Below are positions 45,819 through 53,260 of a stretch of 64,000 nt of DNA, piece by piece. The stretch is from NCBI RefSeq assembly GCF_017565645.3, contig NZ_CP086136.1:6617501-6681500 (forward strand). The letters are read 5' to 3'. This stretch comes from Bradyrhizobium barranii subsp. barranii (GTDB lineage Bacteria > Pseudomonadota > Alphaproteobacteria > Rhizobiales > Xanthobacteraceae). The position numbers were made by a program, and so were the translations under genes. The notes beneath the pieces were generated by a model. That model did no database searches, was not told the origin of the DNA, and saw only the letters and a program-made list of their open reading frames with translations. The first letter of the stretch is position 1; every line of letters begins with the position of its first letter.

Positions 45819-47135
45819 TCAGTGTCCCGGACGGTCGAGGAAATCGCGCAGGCGATACCAGCCGGCAAAGAGCGGCACGAACCAGGGCTTGCCAGAATAG
45901 AAGGGCACGGCCGTGAATGTCTCGCGATCGAAGGCCGATGGCATGTTCTGCTCGCCGAGAATTTTGCGTGCTGTCTGGTAGCCGAGAAAGGTCATCAGCG
46001 CGACGCCGTTGCCATTGCAACCAGCCGCGAAATCCGCGCCGTCGCGAGCCCCGAGATGGGCTATCTTGTCGACGGTCATGGCCACGCGCCCGCTCCAGGC
46101 ATGAGTGATCTTCACGCCCGCAAGCTGCGGCCAGATGGCCAGCATGCGCGCATAAAGCCGCTTCGCGGCCAGCTTGTCGGGCATGTCGAAGACGCCCGGG
46201 CGTGAACCGAACAGAAGCCGTGTCCCGTCAGGCGACGGCCTGGCGTAGATCAAATCACGGCGTGTGTCGGACACCATGCGGGCCTGCGGAACGAGCTCGG
46301 CCAGGAGATCGGCCGGCAGCGGCGCGGTGGCAATCTGATAGCTCTTGACCGGCACGATACGGCTGGCGAGGCCAGGCGTCGCATCGGCGGCGGTGTAACC
46401 GTTCGTGGTTGCGACCACGTGGGCAGCCCGGATGGCACCTCGAGCGGTCGGCACGATCTTCTCTCCTTTCGCACCATCCTGCACCATACCCGCGCGCGCA
46501 TGCGAGCGCAGCATGACGCCGGCGGCGCGCGCCCGGTCGCGCAGCGCCTTGTGATACTTGCCCGGATGCAGACCGCCATATTCGTCGATCACCATGCCGC
46601 CGTGATAATAGTCCGAACCGATCGCCGATCGCTGATGCGCGCGATCGAGGAAATGTACGGTCACGCCGGTCTGTTCCGCCAGAAGCATGCCATGCCGCTT
46701 CAGGGTTTCGTAATCGCCCGCGGCGTGGGCGCCGAAAAAGCGGCCGCTGAGCGCAAGCCCCGCATCCAGCTTCTCCGTCTCGACCAGCATCTTCAGATAC
46801 TCGAAGCTCTCGTTGCTCTCGCCGATCAGGCGCGAGAAGAGCACGGGATCGATTCCCTTGATCGCACCACTAACCACCAGCTTCTGGCCACTCGACACCA
46901 TCCCGCCCGAACGCGTCGAGGCTCCCTCCCCGATCCGGTCACCGTCGATGACGACGACAGAGCGCCCGGCGCGCGCCAGACGAGTCGCTGCATTCAACCC
47001 GGCATAGCCCGAGCCGATGACCACGACGTCGGCTCGCTCCGGCAGCGGATCGAGATCGGTCTCCGGTTCCGCGGCCTCCCACCAGTAAGGCGTCTCCTTG
47101 AAGTCCTTGGCGTAGATGTCGTCAAAACGAGGCAT
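45819..47135 (-). CDS. FAD-dependent oxidoreductase, PuuB-like
   Basis: 438 residues resembling gamma-glutamylputrescine oxidase. N-terminus YWWEAAEPETDLDPLPERADVVVIGSGYAGLNAA, then the flavin-linked EGASTRSGGMVSSG. C-terminal GCNGNGVALMTFLG contacts FAD. I start at ATG 47135; GTG 47159 eight codons earlier is possible and neither has an ideal ribosome binding site. Member of the amine-oxidase pair of this island. Confidence 0.9.
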   Translation of the reverse strand: MPRFDDIYAKDFKETPYWWEAAEPETDLDPLPERADVVVIGSGYAGLNAATRLARAGRSVVVIDGDRIGEGASTRSGGMVSSGQKLVVSGAIKGIDPVLFSRLIGESNESFEYLKMLVETEKLDAGLALSGRFFGAHAAGDYETLKRHGMLLAEQTGVTVHFLDRAHQRSAIGSDYYHGGMVIDEYGGLHPGKYHKALRDRARAAGVMLRSHARAGMVQDGAKGEKIVPTARGAIRAAHVVATTNGYTAADATPGLASRIVPVKSYQIATAPLPADLLAELVPQARMVSDTRRDLIYARPSPDGTRLLFGSRPGVFDMPDKLAAKRLYARMLAIWPQLAGVKITHAWSGRVAMTVDKIAHLGARDGADFAAGCNGNGVALMTFLGYQTARKILGEQNMPSAFDRETFTAVPFYSGKPWFVPLFAGWYRLRDFLDRPGH

Positions 47136-47221
47136 GATGTATTGGGCCTTCCGGCTCACCTTTCATTTTCATTGCACGTGGGATGGCCGCACCACGCAGC
47201 GCGTCCGCCCCGGTGGTGCGA

Positions 47222-48396
47222 TCAGAGAACCTGACCGAGGAATTCGCGCGTGCGCGGGTCTCGCGGATTGTCGAAGAGTTCCGCAGGAGGCGCACTTTCC
47301 ACGATCAGACCACGATCGGTGAAACAAACGCGTTGCGAGACTTCCCGGGCGAACTTCATCTCGTGCGTCACGAGAATGCAGGTGAGGCCCTCCTCCACCA
47401 GTTCGCGGATCGCGAACAGCACGTCCTTTACCGTTTCGGGATCGAACTGCGCCTTGTACATGCGCTGCGACCAGAGCTCCGCGCGCGAGCCTTTGCGACT
47501 TGGGGGGCAATGGCAAGCTGGCTATCTACGCGCGCAGCAGCGTAATGACGTTCTTGTTCGGGCGAAACTGACGCGAGCGATTAGCAAGGGGGCGCGCGCG
47601 TGTGGAGATGATGTGGAAGTCGTGTTCGGATATCTGGATGACGCCGCCTGTTATCCGAACGAAGCGCTCGCTCCCATTTGATTGACTGGTTTCGCTTCGG
47701 CTTTCGCTCTGCGATCCTTGGCTTGTCAGAGAGCCGCATGTTTTCCAGTTGCACGAGGTCAGCAAAGAGACTGGCGAAATCACTAACGTCCAACTCAAGC
47801 GCATTCCCGCTTCGTCGTCTCCGCCGCTGATATGAACGTATTGCCAGTTGTGCTCAAAAATCGTTTTCCAACGCCGCAGCCGTCACCTCGTCGAACAGGA
47901 TCGCTTCCGGCTGCATCGCGAGTGCGCGGGCGATTGCCACGCGCTGCTGCTGGCCGCCGGACAGCTGCCCCGGGTAGCTGTCCGCCTTCTCCGAGAGCCG
48001 CACCTTCTTCAGGAGCTTGCGGGCCCGCTCCTCGACTTCGGCGCGATCGTGTCCGAGAACCTGGATCGGCGCCATCATGATGTTTTCCAGTGCCGTACGA
48101 TGCGGGAAAAGATTGTACTGCTGGAACACCATCGCGACCTGATGGCGCAGCACCCGCATCTGCTTTTCCGACCTCATTTCATGCACACGGTGTGCGCCGA
48201 CGCGGACAAAGCCTTCGTCCACGGGAATCAGGCCGTTGATGCAGCGCAGAATGGTGGACTTTCCCGACCCGGAAGGACCGATAATGCAGACTGCCTCGCC
48301 CTTCTGCACGAACATCGAAATGCCCTTGAGAACAGGGACGTCACCGAAGGACTTGCGGACGTTGTCGAGCTCGATCAGCGCGTCGATGCGGTTCAC
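47222..48396 (-). pseudogene. Polar amino acid ABC transporter ATPase, split by about 400 bp
   Basis: The 5' part (48396 down to 47854, GTG start behind GGGAGAAA) has Walker A GPSGSGKST, Q-loop FQQYNLF, signature LSGGQQQRVAIARAL and Walker B ILFDEVTAA, then runs into foreign codons and a TGA. The 3' part (47446-47222) resumes exactly with FDPETVKDV, the H-loop VTHEMKFAREV, and a normal C-terminus. Together they make about 250 aa, the usual length. The break is at the D-loop. The GTG overlaps the permease stop (GTGA). Neither half can work as an ATPase. Confidence 0.88.
47447..47856 (-). other. Foreign segment inside the ABC ATPase gene
   Basis: About 400 bp, less GC-biased than its flanks. 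At the distal junction 20 bp (47856-47875) are identical, inverted, to 57031-57050 in orfA of the IS3-family element. Inside, one minus-strand frame reads LELDVSDFASLFADLV and LENMRLSDKPRIAE (47581-47793), preceded in another frame by FEHNWQYVHISGGDDEAGMR, which looks like a frameshifted protein. I do not recognise it. No inverted repeats or target duplication are visible at the edges. Confidence 0.6.
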
Positions 48397-49211
48397 AGGC
48401 TTTCTCCCTTCACGGCGCGTTCCAACCGGCGCGCGACGACCGCGATCGGATAGCAATAGGCGATGAACAGGAAGAGGATGGTCAAATAGAAGTAGACGAT
48501 CACGCGCTCGTTCTCCATGGCGAGCAAAGTATTCAGAATTGTCAGCACGTCCTGGATACCGGTCACCGTGGCGAGCGCTGTCGCGATCATCAGCAACGCG
48601 TAGGAATTCATCCAGCCCGTGATCATGCGCCGCAGCGCCTGTGGCATGATCACGTGGCGATAGATCTGGCCGGTGCCATAGCCGAGCGAACGTGCCGCTT
48701 CCCACTGACCGCTGTGAATGGACTGAACGGCGCCCCGGATCACCTCGGAGAAATTCGCCGCCGTCGGCAGCGCAAGGCCAATCACGGCCTTCACGAATGG
48801 CGGGAACGCAATGGTCGTGCCGAAGACATGCATCTCAAACGGCAGGAAATAGAGCGTTGCAAAAAGCAGAACGAGCCAGGGTGAATTGCGCAGGAAATTC
48901 ATCAGCAGAAGAGACGGGACCCGGATCGGTCCGAACCTGGCGAGCGTCGCAAGACCCATGATCGTACCGAGCACCGTCGCCAGTGCCATGGAGGCGATCG
49001 AGAGAATGATATTGAGGGCAAAGCCGCCCGTGATCGGCCAGCCGGATGCCGAGCCGGTGAGAAGCAGAGGAAGCCGCGCCAGCACGCGGCTCCAGTGCGC
49101 CGAGCCGCCCGCCGCCGCATCGACCCCGATCCAGACGGCCACGCCAAAGGCGATCAGCAGCAGAACGGCGCGCTTCTTTCCGTCATAGGAGAGCATGGAG
49201 CCCGCGATCAA
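48393..49211 (-). CDS. Polar amino acid ABC transporter permease
   Basis: 272 residues, five to six spans. The EAA loop is EAARSLGYGTGQIYRHVIMPQA. Start is TTG 49211 behind GGGAGGGGGC and overlapping the previous stop (TTGA); ATG 49196 is an alternative. HisMQ/GlnP type. Pairs with the second permease to form the channel; its motor gene downstream is split. Confidence 0.88.
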   Translation of the reverse strand: MIAGSMLSYDGKKRAVLLLIAFGVAVWIGVDAAAGGSAHWSRVLARLPLLLTGSASGWPITGGFALNIILSIASMALATVLGTIMGLATLARFGPIRVPSLLLMNFLRNSPWLVLLFATLYFLPFEMHVFGTTIAFPPFVKAVIGLALPTAANFSEVIRGAVQSIHSGQWEAARSLGYGTGQIYRHVIMPQALRRMITGWMNSYALLMIATALATVTGIQDVLTILNTLLAMENERVIVYFYLTILFLFIAYCYPIAVVARRLERAVKGESL

Positions 49212-49924
49212 TGCCCCCTCCCGTAACCTGGGAAGGCCATGAAGGCTTCGAGCCTCGCCATTGCAAATGTGAGGATCGACACCAGCACCACATATATGAG
49301 GAGGACCAGAATCATGACCTCCAGCGTGCGGAACGTGTCATTGTAGATCTGCCCGGCGTAGTACATCAGTTCCGGCACGGTGATGACGGATGCCTGCGAC
49401 GTCGTCTTGAAGAGGTTGGTCAGGATGTTCGTCAGTCCCGGCAGGCAGATGCGGGTGGCGATCGGCGCCTCGATGCGCCAGAAGCGGGCCCATCGGCCGT
49501 ACCCCAGCGACCGCGCCGCATCGATGATCGACCGCGGCATGGTTTCGATGCCGGAGCGGAAGGCTTCGGTCGCCAGCGCCCCGCCGAAGAGGCTGAGCGA
49601 AATCGCAGCACAGGCGAAGGCACTGAGAAGCGGAACCGATAATCCCGTCGACGGATCGGTCACCCTGAGGCCGAGGTTCGAGAAGGTGAAATAGGCAAAC
49701 AACATCTGCAACAGCGGCGGCGTGTTGCGGAACACCTCGACGAACAGCTCGATCAGGGCATCGAGCCAGAAAATCCGCAGCGTGAGCCCGAGGGCCCCGA
49801 GCATCCCGATGAGGATGGCGGCCGCCGATGAGAGCGCCGCCAGATTCAGCGTGTTGACAACACCGGTCAGCAGCCATTGCTGGTACGCAGGATCCGCGAG
49901 CCAGGAATAGTCGAGTCCGAACAA
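49208..49924 (-). CDS. Polar amino acid ABC transporter permease
   Basis: 238 residues with the EAA loop DAARSLGYGRWARFWRIEAP. I start at TTG 49924 (MFGLDYSWLADPAYQQ), which has GGAG 6 nt before it and begins 18 bp after the binding-protein gene; the open frame continues upstream into that gene. Span pattern and PPLLQMLFAYF fit the family. Overlaps the next permease by four bases. Confidence 0.86.
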   Translation of the reverse strand: MFGLDYSWLADPAYQQWLLTGVVNTLNLAALSSAAAILIGMLGALGLTLRIFWLDALIELFVEVFRNTPPLLQMLFAYFTFSNLGLRVTDPSTGLSVPLLSAFACAAISLSLFGGALATEAFRSGIETMPRSIIDAARSLGYGRWARFWRIEAPIATRICLPGLTNILTNLFKTTSQASVITVPELMYYAGQIYNDTFRTLEVMILVLLIYVVLVSILTFAMARLEAFMAFPGYGRGH

Positions 49925-49941
49925 AGGCCGCTCCGTGTGCG

Positions 49942-50772
49942 TCAGTTCTTCTTCGCGACCGCAGCCTTCGCCCGCGCGGCGATGTAGTCGGAGTGCGGCA
50001 TGCCGAACTCGGTCTCCCACGCAATCAGCTTGCCTTCGGCCTCGGCCTTCGCGATGGCCTTGTCGACGGCTTCGTGGAATTCCGTGTCTCCCTTGCGGAG
50101 GCCGCCGGCCATCGGCTGGAATTCATACGGCGCCACCGCGATCTTGTAGCTCGCCCAATCGGGCTCCTTGAGCTTCTGCTGAAGCGTCATGTCGTCAAAG
50201 ACGAAGCCGATGCAACGATTGTCCTTCAACGCGCGATAGGCTTCCGGCTGGGTCTTGAAGGCCACGAGATTGATGCCGAATTCCTCGGTCATCTTCTTGT
50301 TGTAGTAGGAGCCCTGGATACCGCAGACCGACTTGCCCTTCAGCTCTTCCCACTTGGAGACCGTCGCTTCCTTGGCCGCCAGCACGGACGGGCCGGCAGC
50401 GGAAACGTATTCCGTCGTGAAGTCGATGACCTTGGCGCGCTCGGCCGTGACGCCGAGCGTGGCGAAGATCGCATCGATGCGGCCGGCGGTCAGGAATTCG
50501 ATGCGATTGGACGCGACGACAGGCACGAGCTCGATCTTGTCCTCGGAGCCAAGGAGCTCCTTGGCAACGTACTTCGCAAGCGAGACCTCGAAGCCGACGA
50601 TGTCGCCCTTGTCGTTCAGAAAACCATAGGGCACGTAATCATTCTTCACGCCGACGACGAGCTTGCCGCGCGCCTTGACGTTCTCAAGCGTGCCCGCCAC
50701 GGCGGCGCTACCAGCGAAAATGGCAGCGAGCGCAACAGCGGAAACGCCCATCATCGTTTTGAAGCCTGTCAT
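49942..50772 (-). CDS. Amino acid ABC transporter substrate-binding protein
   Basis: 276 residues. Signal peptide to about residue 26 (MTGFKTMMGVSAVALAAIFAGSAAVA). Family 3 binding protein: KLVVGVKNDYVPYGFLN, GFEVSLAKYVAKELLG, and ATLGVTAERAKVIDFT. The conserved Arg/Asp that hold the amino acid backbone are present in the usual places. Periplasmic. First gene of the ABC operon, divergent from an IclR regulator. Confidence 0.93.
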   Translation of the reverse strand: MTGFKTMMGVSAVALAAIFAGSAAVAGTLENVKARGKLVVGVKNDYVPYGFLNDKGDIVGFEVSLAKYVAKELLGSEDKIELVPVVASNRIEFLTAGRIDAIFATLGVTAERAKVIDFTTEYVSAAGPSVLAAKEATVSKWEELKGKSVCGIQGSYYNKKMTEEFGINLVAFKTQPEAYRALKDNRCIGFVFDDMTLQQKLKEPDWASYKIAVAPYEFQPMAGGLRKGDTEFHEAVDKAIAKAEAEGKLIAWETEFGMPHSDYIAARAKAAVAKKN

Positions 50773-50919
50773 CCTGTTCCTCTGGATAAATCACGGCCTT
50801 CCAGCGCTGTTGCCACAGCGCCGCGTCAGCCATCAGCTTTGCGAATGCAGAAATCAGGTCGCTCAAAAAATATGCATCAATCTCAAGCGACCTAATTTTC
50901 ATCATTGGAGACGCATCCT

Positions 50920-50942
50920 TCTCAATGTACAAGTTATTGAGA
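50920..50942. promoter_or_regulatory. Operator candidate for the IclR regulator
   Basis: TCTCAAT (50920-50926) and ATTGAGA (50936-50942) are a perfect 7-bp dyad with a 9-bp centre, 26 bp before the IclR start codon. A half-site-like ATCTCAAG occurs near 50879. Its position between two divergent genes fits control by the IclR protein. Confidence 0.55.
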
Positions 50943-50968
50943 CCGCTTTTTTCATGATGTGAGATTAT

Positions 50969-51739
50969 ATGCCGGTGATCGCCCAACCGCCCTCCGGTGG
51001 AGCCCAGTTGCTCGACCGGACCGTCATCCTGCTGGATCTCGTCGCCGATGGCGGCGTCGAGGGCCTATCGCTCAAGGACCTGGCGGCCCGCTCCGGGCTA
51101 AACACCGCCACCTGTCACCGCATCCTCAACACGCTGGTCGGTCACAAGCTGCTTGCCCGCGACGACAAAAAACGGCGCTACAGGTTGGGTGCACGCATGG
51201 CGATCTACGGCGTCCGCGCGGCTCGCGGCCCCGGCATCATCAGCCGCTGCGAGATCGCGCTGTCCCGGCTCAGGCGCCGCACCGGCGACACGACCCATCT
51301 GATGGCCCGCTTCAACCACGATTCCGTTTGTCTCGACCGGCGCGACGGCGAATGCATCGTGCCGACGCTGACGGGATCGATCGGCGGCTTCGTCCCCCTC
51401 GGCGTGGGCCCGGGCTCGATCGCAATGCTCGCATTCCTGGACGAGGACGAGCAGGACTACATCATCCGCGCCAACCTCGGGCGCTACGCGTCCTATCGCA
51501 ACCTCACCGAGAACAAGGTTCGACAGCTGATCGCCGACACCCGTCGCCGCGGTTACGCGGTGGATGTGGGCGAGCTCATTCCCGGCATTGCCGGAGTTGG
51601 ATTGCCGATCATGACGCCGGGCGAAAAGCCGGGCGCGGCGCTCAGTTTCACGCTGCTCTGCGCCAAGCTGACGCCGGGCGTCCTCGAACATTACGGCGCC
51701 CTCCTGAAAGAGGAAATCGACGCCATCGTCGGTCAGTAG
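50969..51739 (+). CDS. IclR family transcriptional regulator
   Basis: 256 residues: a winged helix-turn-helix (about residues 10-70, TVILLDLVADGGVEGLSLKDLAARSGLNTATCHRILNTL in part) and a GAF-like effector domain (about 85-255). Divergent from the amino acid ABC operon, with 196 bp between, so most likely its regulator. Effector unknown; for IclR proteins it is usually a pathway substrate or intermediate. Confidence 0.9.
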   Translation: MPVIAQPPSGGAQLLDRTVILLDLVADGGVEGLSLKDLAARSGLNTATCHRILNTLVGHKLLARDDKKRRYRLGARMAIYGVRAARGPGIISRCEIALSRLRRRTGDTTHLMARFNHDSVCLDRRDGECIVPTLTGSIGGFVPLGVGPGSIAMLAFLDEDEQDYIIRANLGRYASYRNLTENKVRQLIADTRRRGYAVDVGELIPGIAGVGLPIMTPGEKPGAALSFTLLCAKLTPGVLEHYGALLKEEIDAIVGQ

Positions 51740-51863
51740 GAAGGATCAGGGTGGCGTGGCGACGGCCGGAAACAGGTTAGCGGATCTTGTTCACGTAGGG
51801 ATGATGCGCAGTCGTGGCGCGGTACTCGCTCAGGATCACAAGCGCACGGGCTTGATCGTATCC

Positions 51864-52067
51864 CTAGCTTCCCAGCGCATTCTCGCCGGCTTCGCGACCG
51901 GGCACGCTGACATGCACCTCATGCCCCTGACGGATCGCCAGGGAGGCGGCAGCGACCGCGGACTCGAACGCGGCTTCCTTGGTCGCGTATTTGCTTTTGA
52001 CGTCGCCGTCATGCAGCACGCCCCATTCGTCCTCGACCGGCACGATCGCGTATTGAGCAAGGCCCAT
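51864..52067 (-). CDS. DUF2188-like small protein
   Basis: 67 residues, MGLAQYAIVPVEDEWGVLH and on. DGDVKSKYATKEAAFESAV and GHEVHVSVPG match the DUF2188 pattern (W..DG...S.YATKEAA). Ribosome binding site AGGAGT stands before the ATG. Function unknown. The upstream frame, open into the next feature, is a relic of another gene. Confidence 0.65.
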   Translation of the reverse strand: MGLAQYAIVPVEDEWGVLHDGDVKSKYATKEAAFESAVAAASLAIRQGHEVHVSVPGREAGENALGS

Positions 52068-52112
52068 GGTGCAACTCCTCGATATCCAGCGCTGCGTGAC
52101 CTGCGGATGGGC

Positions 52113-52199
52113 CGCCGTCACCCGCCACACGGTGTTGCCGCTGTCGTCGGCGAAGAGCAGTGCGCCAGTCTTGTCGATGGCGACAGCATCGGATGACCC
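52113..52199 (-). pseudogene. C-terminal relic of a PQQ-type sugar (sorbosone) dehydrogenase
   Basis: About 29 codons reading SSDAVAIDKTGALLFADD then SGNTVWRVTA, which resemble the last beta-propeller blade of soluble PQQ-dependent sugar dehydrogenases (D-G-A-L-L-x-x-D-D-x-G-x-x-x-W-R-V). No other part of such an enzyme is nearby. It fuses in frame with the small gene downstream without its own stop. Confidence 0.5.
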
Positions 52200-52303
52200 G
52201 CGATTTGCGCGGTGGAGCGCACGCGCACGGCTTGTTGCACGGTCGGCCTCGTGTGGCTTTTCGCCCTACCCGACCGGCCAACTCTTGCTTGCGGTGAAGG
52301 TTC

Positions 52304-52465
52304 CTACTCTCGCGCCGCCACCGGCGCGCCGGCCTGATACGCCGCATAGGCGCACTTCAAGCCATCGTGAAGCGAGGTCGTGGCACGCCAGCCGAGCTTG
52401 GCGAGACGGCTGACGTCGAGCAGTTTGCGCGGCGTTCGATCGGGACGCGAGCTATCGACTCTGAT
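52304..52465 (-). pseudogene. C-terminal relic of GDP-L-fucose synthase
   Basis: Reads DSSRPDRTPRKLLDVSRLAK and then LGWRATTSLHDGLKCAYA, the well-known end of GDP-L-fucose synthase (S-x-P-D-G-T-P-R-K-L-x-D-x-S-R-L). The Rossmann fold and active site are missing. Truncated remnant, perhaps from a lost surface polysaccharide locus. Confidence 0.7.
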
Positions 52466-52521
52466 ATCGCCGCACGCATTTGTCGCGGTATCGAGTTCGA
52501 CGTCGGTATTGACGCAACACC

Positions 52522-52941
52522 TCACCACCGCAGTAGCCGCGGCCCGAGCGCGGCCCCCGCCAGAGTGCACACCACGATCGTTCCACCATACCAGAGCGCG
52601 ACAAAGGGCAGCGAATCGTCGGTGCAGTGAAGCGCGTAGCCCACTGCGCTGATGCTGCCAGCGACAAGACCGGCGAACGCCCCTGCGCGGCGCAGGTCGG
52701 TCGGTGCCGCCTGACGCACCGCCCACATCGTTAGCGCAAATGGCACAATGGCGATGATCGGGATCGACACCAGACATTCCAACCACGCGTCACCCGCAAC
52801 CATTCGGTCCCAGTGCGACACCGGCGCCGAACCGATGCTGATGAGCGCCAGCGCCGCGATCAGCAGAAACGGCAGGACGACGACCGCCATGCTGTGCTTC
52901 AGGACATGACAGCTCGAAATTTCATGGCCGCAAAATTCCAC
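52522..52941 (-). pseudogene. N-terminally truncated NrsF/DUF1109 protein
   Basis: 139 codons from a GTG. From MAVVVLPFL on, the sequence has membrane spans and ends YALHCTDDSLPFVALWYGGT and LLRW, the hallmark of NrsF (anti-sigma F) proteins. These normally have about 210 residues with six spans and sit next to an ECF sigma gene; here the first spans are missing and no sigma gene adjoins. Most likely a broken gene, although a short product cannot be ruled out. Confidence 0.6.
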
Positions 52942-53260
52942 GGGCGGGACGGATTGAGAAGCCCCCTGGTTCTGAATTCGGCGACGGTCGGCGATCAGTT
53001 ACATCACGCCCTCGTGAGGATCGACGCGTGTGAGCCGAGAGCGCGAGTCTCTTGGTGACAATTCACGCGTCCGCTTTCTGGTTTGGATGTGGCACACGGC
53101 GTTGACACCGCCTAAGCGCTACCATCCAGCGAGCTGTGGCGGCACGAAATTTTCCGCCTTGATGGCTTCGCATCGCGTTGGGAGGCCCGGAAGCGGAGGC
53201 AACTTTGCTCCGCTTCCTATCGATGCCGGAATGGGCGCGCTGGCCTAAATCGAAGAGTGA
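52942..53260. other. Intergenic region
   Basis: About 320 bp between the truncated NrsF gene and the VWA gene stop. I see no credible gene, repeat or RNA in it. Confidence 0.5.
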
